DNA of 64,000 nt from Acinetobacter bouvetii DSM 14964 = CIP 107468 (GCF_000368865.1 NZ_KB849725.1:304082-368081), one strand, 5' to 3'. Shown: positions 51,964 to 61,313, numbered from the stretch's first letter. Made by a program: numbers and translations. Notes: generated by a model from the sequence alone, not told the origin.

Positions 51964-53676
51964 TTACATGTTCGGGTAGTTCGGACCGCCGCCGCCCTCA
52001 GGTGTTACCCAAGTGATGTTTTGAGAAGGGTCTTTAATATCACAGGTCTTACAGTGCACACAGTTGGCTGCATTGATTTGGAAACGCTTCGAACCATCAT
52101 CATTTTCCATGATTTCGTAAACACCGGCAGGGCAGTAGCGCTGAGCAGGCTCATCCCATTTTGGCAAGTTTACATTCACAGGAATAGAGGCATCAGTCAA
52201 CTTCAAGTGGGCAGGCTGATTTTCTTCATGCACAGTGTTTGACACGAATACTGAAGACAAGCGGTCAAAGGTCAGCTTGCCATCCGGTTTTGGATAGTTC
52301 GGCTTCACATTGTTGGCATCCACTGTTTTCAGCGCGCTGAAGTCAGGCTGCAAGTCATGCAGCGTGAATGGCACTTTAAAGACGTTTTGATCAATAAAGT
52401 TGAACGCGCCGCCTGCAAACGTACCAAACTTATGCATGGCTGGGCCAAAGTTGCGCGCGTTATAAAGCTCTTCTTTCAGCCAGCTGCTATTGAACTTCTC
52501 TGTATAAGCCGTCAATTCTTTCGCGAAGAAATCTTCACCTTCAGTGACGCGGGCAATGGCAAGATCGCCGCCTTTTTCTACACCGGCTGCAATTGCTTCA
52601 AATACCGCTTCACCGCACAGCATGCCGGACTTCATCGCCGTATGAGAGCCTTTGATTTTTGCAAAGTTCAGGAAACCTGCATCATCACCAATCAAAGAAC
52701 CGCCTGGGAAAGTAAACTTCGGCAGAGAGTTGAAGCCGCCTTTTACGACTGCACGCGCGCCATAAGAAATGCGTTTGCCGCCTTCAAGATACTGCTTAAT
52801 CAGCGGGTGGGTTTTCCAGCGCTGCATTTCCATGAATGGATACATGTGCGGGTTGGTGTATGACAGATCGACAATCATACCCAAAGTCACTTGGTTGTTT
52901 TCCGCATGGTACAGCCACCAGCCGCCTGAAGAACCGGTTTCAGTCAATGGCCAGCCAGCACCGTGCATCACTGTGCCGGCTTTATGTTTAGCTGGGTCAA
53001 TTTCCCAAAGCTCTTTAATGCCGATGCCGTAATGCTGCGGATCTGCGTCTTTGTCTAAATCAAACTTCGCAATGAGGCGCTTGCCCAAGTGGCCGCGGCA
53101 GCCTTCAGCGAAAATAGTGTATTTTGCATGCAGCTCATAGCCTGGAGTAAAGTTGTGCGTCGGTTCGCCGTCTTTGCCAATGCCCATGTCGCCGGTTTGA
53201 ATGCCTTTGACAGAACCATCTTCATGGTAAAGGATTTCAGACGCTGCAAAACCCGGGAAGATCGATACTTCAAGCTCTTCCGCTTTTGCGCCTAACCAGC
53301 GCACGACGTTGCCGAGAGAAATGACATAGTTGCCATCATTGTGCATGGTTTTCGGCACCATCCAATGCGGCATTTCCTGTGATTTTTCATCAGACAGCAA
53401 GAAATAGGTTTTGTCTTCAGTCACTGGAACATTCAAAGGCGCGCCTTCTTCTTTCCAGTTCGGGAACAATTCATTGATTGCGCGCGGTTCAAGCACAGCG
53501 CCAGAGAGGATGTGTGCACCGACTTCGGAGCCCTTTTCCACGACACAAACGGACAGATCGTTCAGGTTATTTTCAATTGCAAGTTGACGGATTTTAATCG
53601 CAGCAGAAAGGCCAGCAGGGCCTGCGCCAACGATGACTACGTCAAACTCCATCGATTCACGTTCGATGTGTTCCAT
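51964..53676 (-). CDS. Electron transfer flavoprotein-ubiquinone oxidoreductase
   Basis: 570 residues from the ATG at 53676, with GAGGAG about 7 nt upstream; an in-frame start 21 codons earlier lacks one. Monotopic inner-membrane enzyme that moves electrons from ETF (fatty-acid and amino-acid oxidation) to ubiquinone. The FAD loop FDVVIVGAGPAGLSAAIKI is followed by HILSGAVLEPRAINELFP and GDDAGFLNFAKIKGSHTAMK. The C-terminal 4Fe-4S site has CPAG plus CVHCKTCDIKDP. Its quinone partner is supplied by the ubi genes seen earlier. Monocistronic. Confidence 0.95.
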   Translation of the reverse strand: MEHIERESMEFDVVIVGAGPAGLSAAIKIRQLAIENNLNDLSVCVVEKGSEVGAHILSGAVLEPRAINELFPNWKEEGAPLNVPVTEDKTYFLLSDEKSQEMPHWMVPKTMHNDGNYVISLGNVVRWLGAKAEELEVSIFPGFAASEILYHEDGSVKGIQTGDMGIGKDGEPTHNFTPGYELHAKYTIFAEGCRGHLGKRLIAKFDLDKDADPQHYGIGIKELWEIDPAKHKAGTVMHGAGWPLTETGSSGGWWLYHAENNQVTLGMIVDLSYTNPHMYPFMEMQRWKTHPLIKQYLEGGKRISYGARAVVKGGFNSLPKFTFPGGSLIGDDAGFLNFAKIKGSHTAMKSGMLCGEAVFEAIAAGVEKGGDLAIARVTEGEDFFAKELTAYTEKFNSSWLKEELYNARNFGPAMHKFGTFAGGAFNFIDQNVFKVPFTLHDLQPDFSALKTVDANNVKPNYPKPDGKLTFDRLSSVFVSNTVHEENQPAHLKLTDASIPVNVNLPKWDEPAQRYCPAGVYEIMENDDGSKRFQINAANCVHCKTCDIKDPSQNITWVTPEGGGGPNYPNM

Positions 53677-53867
53677 GTAGGACTCCTCATCTGGTTTAAA
53701 GGTGGCTACCGCTTTTGACTCTAAAAACGGCGCTGCCATGAGTGTTCTTTGTTTCCAGACACAAATAAATTATCGTGTCATTTATATTGTGGGCTAGTAT
53801 AGTTTTAAACATTGGTCTAGCCAATTGGCTGAATCATTATATTTTGCCGTCATTAGGGTCTTCTGCT

Positions 53868-54479
53868 ATGAATAATCAAGAAAAAACACCAAATCCGACG
53901 AAAACAGCAGCTCTTGGCGATAATAAAAATTTAATGGGTATTGCACAATACTTAAAAGATGGACAGTCCGGTCACAAAAAGTCAATTCCGCCTTTGGATC
54001 AATGGCACCCAAAGCACTGCGGCGCCATGGATTTAGAGGTTAAGGCCAATGGAGAATGGTGGCACGAAGGTCAATTGATCAAGCGGAAGGCGCTGATTGA
54101 CCTGTTCTCTGCGGTGCTGTGGAAAGAAGATGGAAAATTCTATTTAAAAACGCCTGCCGAGCAGATTGAAATACGGGTAGAAGACGAACCTTTATTTGTT
54201 AACCAGGCCAATCAAATTGAATTGCAGGGCAAAACCTATATTCAGCTGATCTCAAGCACGCAGGATGAAATTATTGTCGATGCGCAGCATCCGATTTTCA
54301 TGCGTGAATTTGCTGGAGAAATGCGCCCTTATGTTGCGGTGCGCTTTGGGCTGAATGCGATCATTCAGCGGGCAGCTTTTTTTCATTTAATTGAAATGGG
54401 CGAGATGCTTGAAAATGCGCAAGGCGAAACCATATTAAGCCTGAAAAGCGGCGATTTTCACTTGCAATTAGGCGCCTGA
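53868..54479 (+). CDS. DUF1285 domain-containing protein
   Basis: 203 residues from the ATG at 53868, with AGGG about 10 nt upstream; the frame extends further up but begins within a hydrophobic, non-family stretch. DUF1285 features: PPLDQWHPKHCGAMDLEVKANGEWWHEGQLIKRKALIDLF, seen as two neighbouring halves, then LKTPAEQIEIRVEDEPLFV and YVAVRFGLNAIIQRAAFFHL. Cytosolic, of unknown function. murI follows after about 50 nt and may be co-transcribed. Confidence 0.85.
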   Translation: MNNQEKTPNPTKTAALGDNKNLMGIAQYLKDGQSGHKKSIPPLDQWHPKHCGAMDLEVKANGEWWHEGQLIKRKALIDLFSAVLWKEDGKFYLKTPAEQIEIRVEDEPLFVNQANQIELQGKTYIQLISSTQDEIIVDAQHPIFMREFAGEMRPYVAVRFGLNAIIQRAAFFHLIEMGEMLENAQGETILSLKSGDFHLQLGA

Positions 54480-54527
54480 GGTTTAAGCTTTTCATCATCC
54501 TAAACCGCAACTTCTGAATTTGAAGCT

Positions 54528-55397
54528 ATGACCGCTATTCATCCTATTTATCCGCTGAATGATCCAATGCCGAAAGCTGCCGCTGATGCGCCAATTGGGA
54601 TTTTTGATTCGGGCATTGGCGGCTTGTCGGTGGCTCAGGAAATTGCGCGGCATTTGCCGAATGAGCACATTGTCTATTATGCCGATACTGCGCATGTGCC
54701 GTATGGCCCCAGAGATGATCAGGAAATCCGGGAACTCACTGCGCACGCTATTGAGTGGCTGTACAGAAAAGGATGCAAAGTTGCAGTCGTGGCTTGCAAT
54801 ACCGCATCCGCGTTCAGTTTGGATTATCTGCGCGCGCACTATGGCGAAAATTTTCCGATTATCGGCTTAGTGCCCGCCTTAAAGCCTGCCGTGCTGCAAA
54901 GCAAAACCAAAACGGTCGCCGTGCTGGCCACTCCGGCAACCTTCAGAGGCCAGCTGATTAAAGAAATTGTGGAGCGTTTTGCCAAACCTGCCCAAGTGCA
55001 GGTCATGTCTGTGACCAATTTGGATTTGGTGCCATTTGTGGAAGCCGGCGCGCAAATGAGCGCGGCTTGCCTGCAGACGCTGCAGGAGATTTTGCAGCCT
55101 GCTGTTGATCAAGGTGCTGACTTTTTAGTTTTAGGCTGTACCCATTATCCTTTCTTAAAACCCGCCATTCAGCATATTTTTGGTCAGAAACTGACATTAA
55201 TTGACTCTGGATTTGCCGTTGCGCGTCAAACAGCCCGCATTTTAATAAAAAATGAGTTATTATTTGAGCAAGATCGAAAAGATGCTGTCCGCATCGAGTG
55301 CTACGTCAGTGGGCGAAATGCGGAAAATTTAAAGCCAATTTTAAGCCGCCTGATTTCAGAAGATTTGACTTGGACGGTGGAGAATATTAGCAATTAA
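54528..55397 (+). CDS. murI: Glutamate racemase MurI
   Basis: 289 residues. Makes D-glutamate for peptidoglycan. The substrate and catalytic motifs are clear: IGIFDSGIGGLSV, YYADTAHVPYGPRD, the first catalytic Cys in AVVACNTASAFSLDYLR, and the second in FLVLGCTHYPFLKPAI. The first 13 residues precede the conserved core, so an ATG at 54567 is a possible alternative. It follows the DUF1285 gene on the same strand. Confidence 0.95.
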   Translation: MTAIHPIYPLNDPMPKAAADAPIGIFDSGIGGLSVAQEIARHLPNEHIVYYADTAHVPYGPRDDQEIRELTAHAIEWLYRKGCKVAVVACNTASAFSLDYLRAHYGENFPIIGLVPALKPAVLQSKTKTVAVLATPATFRGQLIKEIVERFAKPAQVQVMSVTNLDLVPFVEAGAQMSAACLQTLQEILQPAVDQGADFLVLGCTHYPFLKPAIQHIFGQKLTLIDSGFAVARQTARILIKNELLFEQDRKDAVRIECYVSGRNAENLKPILSRLISEDLTWTVENISN

Positions 55398-55562
55398 AGG
55401 CTGAATAAATTAATGCAGCTTTTTATTGTTTTAGTAATAATTATTTATAGATTAAGCATTTAGAAATTAAGTGTTTATATTGGGGTAGTCATATTAGCAG
55501 CCAGAGCATGCGGGATATTAACTGCTTCGCACTGCGGTATGCAATTGGAATGAGGATAACCA

Positions 55563-56591
55563 ATGCTCGATAAGCGTTATCAGGTTTTTATTTCAACTTC
55601 TGGCGCTGAAATGCAGCCAGAACGGATGGTTTTAGCTCAAACATTGGTGGGAATGGGGTTCTTTTCCTGGGGGTTAGAGCAGCGTACACCGCTAAGCACT
55701 GCATTTGCGCGGCGTCAAATTGATGATTGCGATTATGTTGTGGTGCTGTTGGGCAGTTCCTACGGTGAACAGTCTGTTTCCGGCGTGGGCTATATGCATT
55801 TAGAATATATTTATGCAGTGACCAAGCAAAAACCGATTATTGTGTTTATGCATGATGAGCCTGCAGCCCGGGAAGCTGTCTTGCATGATGATAAGCCTGA
55901 ATTGCGCGATAAGTTCCAAGAGTTCCGTAAGCTGCTTCAAAATGAGGTAGATCAAGTGTTTACCTATCGAAGCTTGCGTGATTTAGAAATGGCGGTGCGT
56001 TTTAATCTGCCGCAAATGCTGGAGCGCTACCCCGTGCTGGGGTGGGTGCGTCCGCAGAATACGCAAGTCCTGCAGGACGAAATTGACCAGCTGAAAAACA
56101 AGCTGGAGCAGCTGGAAACCGAGTCAGGCAAGCGGGAAGTCGATCCTTTCCTGAGTTTGCCTAAAGTGTCGATGCATGAGTTTTTTTCGTTTGAATACCG
56201 CATGCATGCTTATCAGGACGGCAACTTCAAAGAGCTGAAAATTCAGAAAAAAATGACTTGGGCGCAGCTGCTGTCTGTATTGGGCTCAACGTTTGTTCAT
56301 CCGACGCCGGAAGAGTTTTTTTCCAAGCGGATGAATGAATATCTAAATGAAACAGGCCTGCAGGATGCCCGCATGGACATGCCGCGCGCGCATGCAGTCG
56401 CCCGCGCGCAAGTCAATATCCGCGCATTGCACAGTATTAAAATGCAGATGCGTCAAAACGAATGGATTATTCAGTCTGGACGCGATGACCGCCAGCGCAT
56501 GCTATGGCAGGTGACGCCAAAAGCGCAAAAGCTGATGGAAAGCAATTTATTGGATAATGATCGGGTTTTTCAATTTAAAACTCAGTATTAA
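55563..56591 (+). CDS. DUF4062 domain protein
   Basis: 342 residues, cytosolic. The N-terminal about 140 residues match DUF4062, a Rossmann-like domain: RYQVFISTSGAEMQPERMVL, then MGFFSWGLEQRTPLSTAFAR, IDDCDYVVVLLGSSYGEQSV and GYMHLEYIYAVTKQKPIIVF. A coiled-coil linker follows (LQDEIDQLKNKLEQLETE, about 176-195), then a C-terminal helical domain with winged-helix-like segments. DUF4062 is often found in NTPase- or TIR-linked signalling and defence proteins, but here there is no NTPase and the neighbours are housekeeping genes (murI, hemH). GAGGATAACC precedes the ATG. Function unknown. Confidence 0.82.
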   Translation: MLDKRYQVFISTSGAEMQPERMVLAQTLVGMGFFSWGLEQRTPLSTAFARRQIDDCDYVVVLLGSSYGEQSVSGVGYMHLEYIYAVTKQKPIIVFMHDEPAAREAVLHDDKPELRDKFQEFRKLLQNEVDQVFTYRSLRDLEMAVRFNLPQMLERYPVLGWVRPQNTQVLQDEIDQLKNKLEQLETESGKREVDPFLSLPKVSMHEFFSFEYRMHAYQDGNFKELKIQKKMTWAQLLSVLGSTFVHPTPEEFFSKRMNEYLNETGLQDARMDMPRAHAVARAQVNIRALHSIKMQMRQNEWIIQSGRDDRQRMLWQVTPKAQKLMESNLLDNDRVFQFKTQY

Positions 56592-56655
56592 TCCATTTAT
56601 GAAGTTTTTAGAAAGCTGATAGAGTAGTCGTGTTCATTTAGATTGGAATGGTTTG

Positions 56656-57669
56656 ATGTCTGCTGCAGCGAAAGCGAAAATCACAATTATTTTGGCAAAT
56701 CTGGGTACCCCGGATTCGCCAGCAGTTCCTGCAGTGCGCCAATTTTTGAAGCAGTTTTTATCCGATCAGCGTGTGATCGAAATTCCGAAACCGGTTTGGC
56801 AGCTGATATTGCGGCTGTTTATTTTGCCATTCCGTCCTAAGCGTGTAGCGCATGCCTATAAAACAGTATGGAATCTTGATTCGCCGATGCGTGAAATTTT
56901 ACTGCAGCAAGTGCAGGCGGTAAAAGCGCATTTAATTCCGCTGTATCCTGAATTTGAATTGAATATTGTTCCTGCCATGACTTATGGCAATCCCGGTATT
57001 GATGCATTGCTGCAGCAGCTGTCAAAACAGCAGCAGGATCATTTGATTTTATTGCCTTTGTTTCCGCAGTATTCCGCGACATCTACCGCACCGCTGTATG
57101 ATGCCTTGGCAAAGTGGATTCCGCAGCAGCGCAGCTTGCCCGGCCTGTCGATTATTCGGGATTACTATCAGCATCCGCTATTTATTCAGTCACTGGCGCA
57201 GAGCGTGCGTGAATATCAGGCCATGCACGGCCAGCCGGAAAAATTGCTGATGTCATTTCATGGCATTCCTCAGCCGTATGCTGACAAAGGCGACCCTTAT
57301 GCTGACCGCTGCCGTGTTACAGCACAGCTGTTGGCAGAGGCCTTGGGTTTGAGGGCAGATCAATGGGCTATCAGCTTCCAGTCGCGTTTTGGCAAGCAGG
57401 AATGGGTCAAGCCTTATACCGATGCTTTGCTGCATGAGTGGGCGAGCCAAGGCGTCAACTCTGTACAGGTGATGAGCCCTGCATTTTCGGCAGACTGCTT
57501 GGAAACGCTGGAAGAGCTGGCAGTTGAAAATGCCGCGCTGTTTGCAGAAGCTGGCGGCGGCAGCTACAGCTATATTCCAGCTTTAAATGCCCGCGCAGAT
57601 CATTTGCAATTGCTCAATGCTTTGCTTCAAGCTAATCTTGACGCCTTAAAGCACACATTAGCCCACTGA
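56656..57669 (+). CDS. hemH: Ferrochelatase HemH
   Basis: 337 residues from the ATG at 56656. Inserts iron into protoporphyrin IX, the last step of heme synthesis. Seen: [36 protein letters not shown], the conserved metal-site His in [19 protein letters not shown], and [18 protein letters not shown] with [20 protein letters not shown] near the C-terminus. The MBL hydrolase gene begins about 20 nt after its stop, so they are probably co-transcribed. Confidence 0.96.
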   Translation: MSAAAKAKITIILANLGTPDSPAVPAVRQFLKQFLSDQRVIEIPKPVWQLILRLFILPFRPKRVAHAYKTVWNLDSPMREILLQQVQAVKAHLIPLYPEFELNIVPAMTYGNPGIDALLQQLSKQQQDHLILLPLFPQYSATSTAPLYDALAKWIPQQRSLPGLSIIRDYYQHPLFIQSLAQSVREYQAMHGQPEKLLMSFHGIPQPYADKGDPYADRCRVTAQLLAEALGLRADQWAISFQSRFGKQEWVKPYTDALLHEWASQGVNSVQVMSPAFSADCLETLEELAVENAALFAEAGGGSYSYIPALNARADHLQLLNALLQANLDALKHTLAH

Positions 57670-57687
57670 TATTTGAGGTTTAGCCAA

Positions 57688-58332
57688 ATGCTGCAAGTCA
57701 AAATTGTGCCGGTCACGGCATTCCAGCAAAACTGTTCCATTGTCTGGGATTCTGAAAGCAAAGAAGCGGTTTTGATTGATGCCGGCGGTGAGCCGGAAAA
57801 GCTGCAGGCGGAAGTGGAAGCGCTGGGCCTAAAGGTGAAGGCGCTGTGGCTGACGCATGGCCATTTGGATCATGCGGGCGCCGTAGGCGCCTTGAAAAAA
57901 GTCTGGAATGTGCCCGTCATCGGCCCGCATAAAGAAGATGCGTTTTGGCTGGATATGATTCAGGAGGTCTCTGCGCGCTATGGTTTTCCGATTCCCGAAA
58001 AAGTCGAGGTGACGACATGGCTGGAGGGCGGTGAAATGCTCAAGCTGGGGGAGGAAGAGTTTGAGGTGCGTTTTGCACCGGGCCATACGCCAGGCCATGT
58101 AATGTTCTATAATCCAAATTATGGCCTGCTTTGGACAGGAGATGTGCTGTTCAAAGGTTCAATTGGCCGTACCGATTTCCCGCGCGGCAATCATCAGCAG
58201 CTGCTGGACTCGATTCAGCGTGAATGCTTCAGCCTGCCGGATGAAACGCAGTTTATTTCAGGCCATGGCCCCATCAGCACCATTGGCTTTGAAAAACAGC
58301 ATAATCCTTTTGTTGCAGGCAAAGCGGGTTAA
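57688..58332 (+). CDS. MBL-fold hydrolase, glyoxalase II-like (YcbL type)
   Basis: 214 residues from the ATG at 57688, with GAGG about 9 nt upstream. Metallo-beta-lactamase fold: the metal-binding motif LTHGHLDHAGAVGAL (HxHxDH), the second His in FAPGHTPGHVMFYNP, the Asp in GLLWTGDVLFKGSIGRTDFP, and the last His in FISGHGPISTIGFEKQHNPF. It probably hydrolyses a thioester such as S-lactoylglutathione, as YcbL and other small glyoxalase II-like enzymes do. Follows hemH. Confidence 0.9.
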   Translation: MLQVKIVPVTAFQQNCSIVWDSESKEAVLIDAGGEPEKLQAEVEALGLKVKALWLTHGHLDHAGAVGALKKVWNVPVIGPHKEDAFWLDMIQEVSARYGFPIPEKVEVTTWLEGGEMLKLGEEEFEVRFAPGHTPGHVMFYNPNYGLLWTGDVLFKGSIGRTDFPRGNHQQLLDSIQRECFSLPDETQFISGHGPISTIGFEKQHNPFVAGKAG

Positions 58333-58356
58333 AAGACACAGGCTGGAGCAGGCGCT

Positions 58357-58542
58357 TCAGCCTTTTTCAAAGGGGTTGGATAATATCTTTTTCATTTCCA
58401 AAAAAAGTAAGCCTGAAGCAGAGCTTAAGAGCACGCCGGCAGCAATAAAAATAAGGTCAGCGTTGTAAAACCCCAATATCAAACAGCTGATACTGAATAA
58501 AGTGAATATGCCTAATATGGCGTAAAGCAGTTTTATTTTCAT
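58357..58542 (-). CDS. Small two-helix membrane protein
   Basis: 61 residues with AGGGGAG about 8 nt before the ATG. Two hydrophobic segments are seen: about 4-26 (KLLYAILGIFTLFSISCLIL) and 30-50 (LIFIAAGVLLSSASGLLFLE), then a short charged end. No family recognised. It converges with the MBL hydrolase, with only 24 nt between the stops. Confidence 0.6.
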   Translation of the reverse strand: MKIKLLYAILGIFTLFSISCLILGFYNADLIFIAAGVLLSSASGLLFLEMKKILSNPFEKG

Positions 58543-58611
58543 GCTTGAGACTCCCCTGAAGCACTTTTGTGGTCAGTTTTTATTAATTTGTGGTCAATTT
58601 TTATTATTTAT

Positions 58612-58642
58612 CTCTACAGCGTAGCTTTTATACGCTGCAGAG
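58612..58642. repeat. Imperfect inverted repeat between yacG and the small membrane protein gene
   Basis: CTCTACAGCGTA and TACGCTGCAGAG form a 12-bp stem with one mismatch and a 7-nt loop. There is no T-run on either strand. It lies between two genes on the minus strand. Just left of it, TGTGGTCA followed by TTTTTATTA occurs twice (58567-58604). Confidence 0.45.
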
Positions 58643-58697
58643 ATGACATTATTCTTAATTTTTTAAAAAACAAGCCCTAAAGCGGCCTAAAATTGAA

Positions 58698-58871
58698 TTA
58701 TTCTTCTGAGCCTTCCGCTTGAGGGGCATCTTGTGTTGGCAATTTATAGTCTTCATTGGCCCATGCGCCTAAATCAATCATTTTGCAGCGTTCAGAACAA
58801 AAAGGGCGGTATTCATTGTCTTCCCAGGTGGTCAGCTCAGCGCATCGCGGGCAGTTTAGAAGGGTCGGCAT
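58698..58871 (-). CDS. yacG: DNA gyrase inhibitor YacG
   Basis: 57 residues from the ATG at 58871, with GGAG about 7 nt upstream. Small zinc-binding protein: CPRC (residues 7-10) and CSERC (about 25-29) form the Zn site, and PFCSERCKMIDLGAWANEDY is the family signature. YacG binds GyrB and inhibits gyrase in E. coli. The acidic tail (APQAEGSEE) is normal for the family. Confidence 0.93.
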   Translation of the reverse strand: MPTLLNCPRCAELTTWEDNEYRPFCSERCKMIDLGAWANEDYKLPTQDAPQAEGSEE

Positions 58872-58961
58872 GGCAAGACTCCAGCAAAAATAGAGGATTC
58901 GATTAGGCAAATACAGTCACAATTGTTAGACTTATGCCGTTTTCATTAGTTTGATCTGATT

Positions 58962-59600
58962 ATGCCGATTCGTCAATTTCAAGCGCAGCGCATGCATGCT
59001 CCCCGTGATTTTCAAGCGATTGCCAATCAGCCGGTTTGTGTCGAAATCGGCGCAGGCAAAGGCAAGCACGCTTTGCTGTTCAGCGGCCAAAATCCAGAAA
59101 AACAGCTGATCGCAGTGGAGCGCACCCGCGAAAAATTTCTATCGATGCAAAAACAACATGGCTTAGAAGGTCAACAGAATTTACAGCCCATCCATGCCGA
59201 TGCTTTGCCATGGGTTGTGCATGCGTTATTTCCAGCGCAAGTGGAACAGTTTTTTATTCTGTACCCGAATCCTGAACCGCATAACCCTGCGCAGCGCTGG
59301 CTGAATATGCCGTTTTTTGAATTTTTACTGTCGCGTTTAAAAACGGGCGGTCAGATCACGCTCGCCAGCAATATTCCGGATTATATTGAAGAAGCGCATC
59401 AGCAGCTGATTGAAGTCTGGAAATTGCCTTTTGTTAAAGAAGTCATTCCCGCAGATTCAGCGCGAACGCATTTTGAAATTAAGTATTTAGAGCGCGGTGA
59501 ATTGTGCCAGCAGCTGATTATCACCAAGCCGGAAGGCTGTACAACACGTTTTGATGATTTTCAGCCTTTGCAGGGGCAAACTGCAGCGGCGGCGGAATAA
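58962..59600 (+). CDS. TrmB-like SAM-dependent methyltransferase
   Basis: 212 residues, shorter than canonical TrmB (about 238). The SAM loop VCVEIGAGKGKHALLFSG and LIAVERTREKFLSMQ are clear, and the fold matches Methyltransf_4. The family's PDPW-K-RH segment is replaced by LYPNPEPHNPAQRWLNMPFF, so several catalytic or tRNA-binding basic residues are missing. It could be a divergent TrmB or a paralog with another substrate. The TIGR03862 flavoprotein gene starts 5 nt after its stop, forming an operon. Confidence 0.8.
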   Translation: MPIRQFQAQRMHAPRDFQAIANQPVCVEIGAGKGKHALLFSGQNPEKQLIAVERTREKFLSMQKQHGLEGQQNLQPIHADALPWVVHALFPAQVEQFFILYPNPEPHNPAQRWLNMPFFEFLLSRLKTGGQITLASNIPDYIEEAHQQLIEVWKLPFVKEVIPADSARTHFEIKYLERGELCQQLIITKPEGCTTRFDDFQPLQGQTAAAAE

Positions 59601-59605
59601 GCAGC

Positions 59606-60805
59606 ATGAGCAAACGCATCGCGATTATTGGCGCAGGCCCGGCAGGGCTGATGGCGGCGGAGGTGCTGAGCCAGTATGGCTATGAGGTGCATGTCTATGA
59701 GCAAAAGCCGACGGCTGCCCGCAAATTTTTAATGGCGGGCAAAACCGGGTTGAATATTTCGCATGCAGAGCCTGCAGCGCAGTTTATTCAGCGCTACGAT
59801 CAGGCGGATTGGCTGGCGCCGTGGGTTAAACAGTGGGATGCCGCCTGGATTCAAAACTGGATGAAGGGCCTAGGCATTGATTCCTATATTGGTTCATCCG
59901 GCCGCATTTTTCCGATTGAAATGAAAGCCGCGCCGCTTTTGCGCGCTTGGCTGAAACGCTTGGCGGAAGGGGGCGTAAAATTTCATTACCGCCATCAAGT
60001 CTTGCAGGTACAGCCGCAGGCCGTGCAGTTCAAAGACTTGCTGCAGGAAGCGGTGCATACCGAAGCATTTGACGCTGTCGTCTTGGCCTGCGGCGCAGTG
60101 TCGTGGCCTCAGCTGGGCAGTGACGGCGCATGGCAGGCATGGCTGAAGACCGAAGAAATTGAACCCTTTCAAGCCAGCAATGCTGGGGTAGAAATTGCTT
60201 GGTCTAAATTTATGCAGCCCGTATTCGGTCAGCCGTTAAAGCGCGTAGACGCGTGGGCGGGGGAGAGTGCGAAATCAACAGGCGATATTGTTATTTCACA
60301 TTATGGCTTAGAAAGCGGACTGATTTACAAACAAGGGCGCGGACTGCGCCATTTAGTCAAACAGCGGAAACCGATGGTTTTGCAGCTGGATTTGCTGCCT
60401 GATCAAAGTGTTGAACAGCTGGCAGCGAAACTGCAGCCCAGCAAAAAACAGTCATTGAGCAATGTCTGGCGCAAAGCTGGCTTAGACAGCGCTAAAGCCA
60501 ATCTGGTGCGTGAGCTGGTGGATAAGGCATTATGGACACAGCCCGAGGCTTTAGCTGGGCAGATTAAATCTTTAAAGATCGCCCTGAGCGGTTTCCGCCC
60601 GATTGAAGAAGCGATCAGCTGCGCCGGCGGCATTAAACGCGAAATGCTGACCGAACAGCTGCAGCTGAAATCCCATCCCGCGGTATTTTGCGCAGGTGAA
60701 ATGCTGGACTGGGATGCGCCGACCGGCGGCTATTTGCTGACCGCATGTTTTGCGACTGGGCGGGCCGCCGGTGAAGGCGCGCATCAATTTTTGAGTGCGC
60801 AATAA
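59606..60805 (+). CDS. TIGR03862 family flavoprotein (YhiN-like)
   Basis: 399 residues. FAD-binding loop RIAIIGAGPAGLMAAEVL, the HI0933 family signature KFLMAGKTGLNISHAEP, a middle FAD contact (VVLACGAVSWPQLGSDGAW) and the C-terminal GEMLDWDAPTGGYLLTACF. The reaction is unknown; relatives are assigned as NAD(P)/FAD-dependent oxidoreductases. It begins 5 nt after the TrmB-like gene. Confidence 0.9.
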   Translation: MSKRIAIIGAGPAGLMAAEVLSQYGYEVHVYEQKPTAARKFLMAGKTGLNISHAEPAAQFIQRYDQADWLAPWVKQWDAAWIQNWMKGLGIDSYIGSSGRIFPIEMKAAPLLRAWLKRLAEGGVKFHYRHQVLQVQPQAVQFKDLLQEAVHTEAFDAVVLACGAVSWPQLGSDGAWQAWLKTEEIEPFQASNAGVEIAWSKFMQPVFGQPLKRVDAWAGESAKSTGDIVISHYGLESGLIYKQGRGLRHLVKQRKPMVLQLDLLPDQSVEQLAAKLQPSKKQSLSNVWRKAGLDSAKANLVRELVDKALWTQPEALAGQIKSLKIALSGFRPIEEAISCAGGIKREMLTEQLQLKSHPAVFCAGEMLDWDAPTGGYLLTACFATGRAAGEGAHQFLSAQ

Positions 60806-60884
60806 AGCATCATGTTCAGCGGTATGGAAACTCGCAGGACTGTGTTAATTTGTTCAGCAAAGATCTGACGGGAAGCAGTGAGTG

Positions 60885-61298
60885 ATGCAAGAGAACTTCT
60901 ATACAGGCAGCTGCTTATGCGGCGGCATTCAATATGAAATTCACGGTGACATTGGCGAAATTGTGCAGTGCCACTGTCAGCGCTGCCGCAAAGCCAATGG
61001 CGCCGCTTATGCCGTGAATGCGCCAATCCGCAAAGCCGATTTCAAGCTTATTCAAGGCGAACACCTGTTCAAAAAATTTCAGTCGACTGAAACCACGCAG
61101 CGCTGCTTTTGCGGCGCCTGCGGTTCGCCGATCATCAGCATTAAAGCGGAGACCCCAGATTTCTACCGCTTGCGCATTGGCACTTTAGATACGCCCTTGG
61201 CGCAGAAGCCTGCCATGCACATTTTTGCAGCGTCCAAAGCGGAATGGGATGACATCTGCGATCATTTGCCGCAGTATGCAGAACGGCCTTCAGCTTAA
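60885..61298 (+). CDS. GFA family protein (glutathione-dependent formaldehyde-activating-like)
   Basis: 137 residues from the ATG at 60885 (a GTG one codon earlier is possible). Zinc-binding cysteines: GSCLCGGIQYEI, CHCQRCRKANGAAY, and RCFCGACGSPI, the pattern of the GFA/Mss4-like fold. The family prototype was proposed to catalyse S-hydroxymethylglutathione formation; the activity of most members is not established. About 80 nt separate it from the flavoprotein gene. Confidence 0.88.
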   Translation: MQENFYTGSCLCGGIQYEIHGDIGEIVQCHCQRCRKANGAAYAVNAPIRKADFKLIQGEHLFKKFQSTETTQRCFCGACGSPIISIKAETPDFYRLRIGTLDTPLAQKPAMHIFAASKAEWDDICDHLPQYAERPSA

Positions 61299-61313
61299 AA
61301 AGCGGCGGCTGTT

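Noticed and set aside
55563..56591. Defence island around the DUF4062 gene
   Set aside because: All neighbours are core metabolic genes, with no NTPase, nuclease, TIR, integrase or toxin gene nearby.
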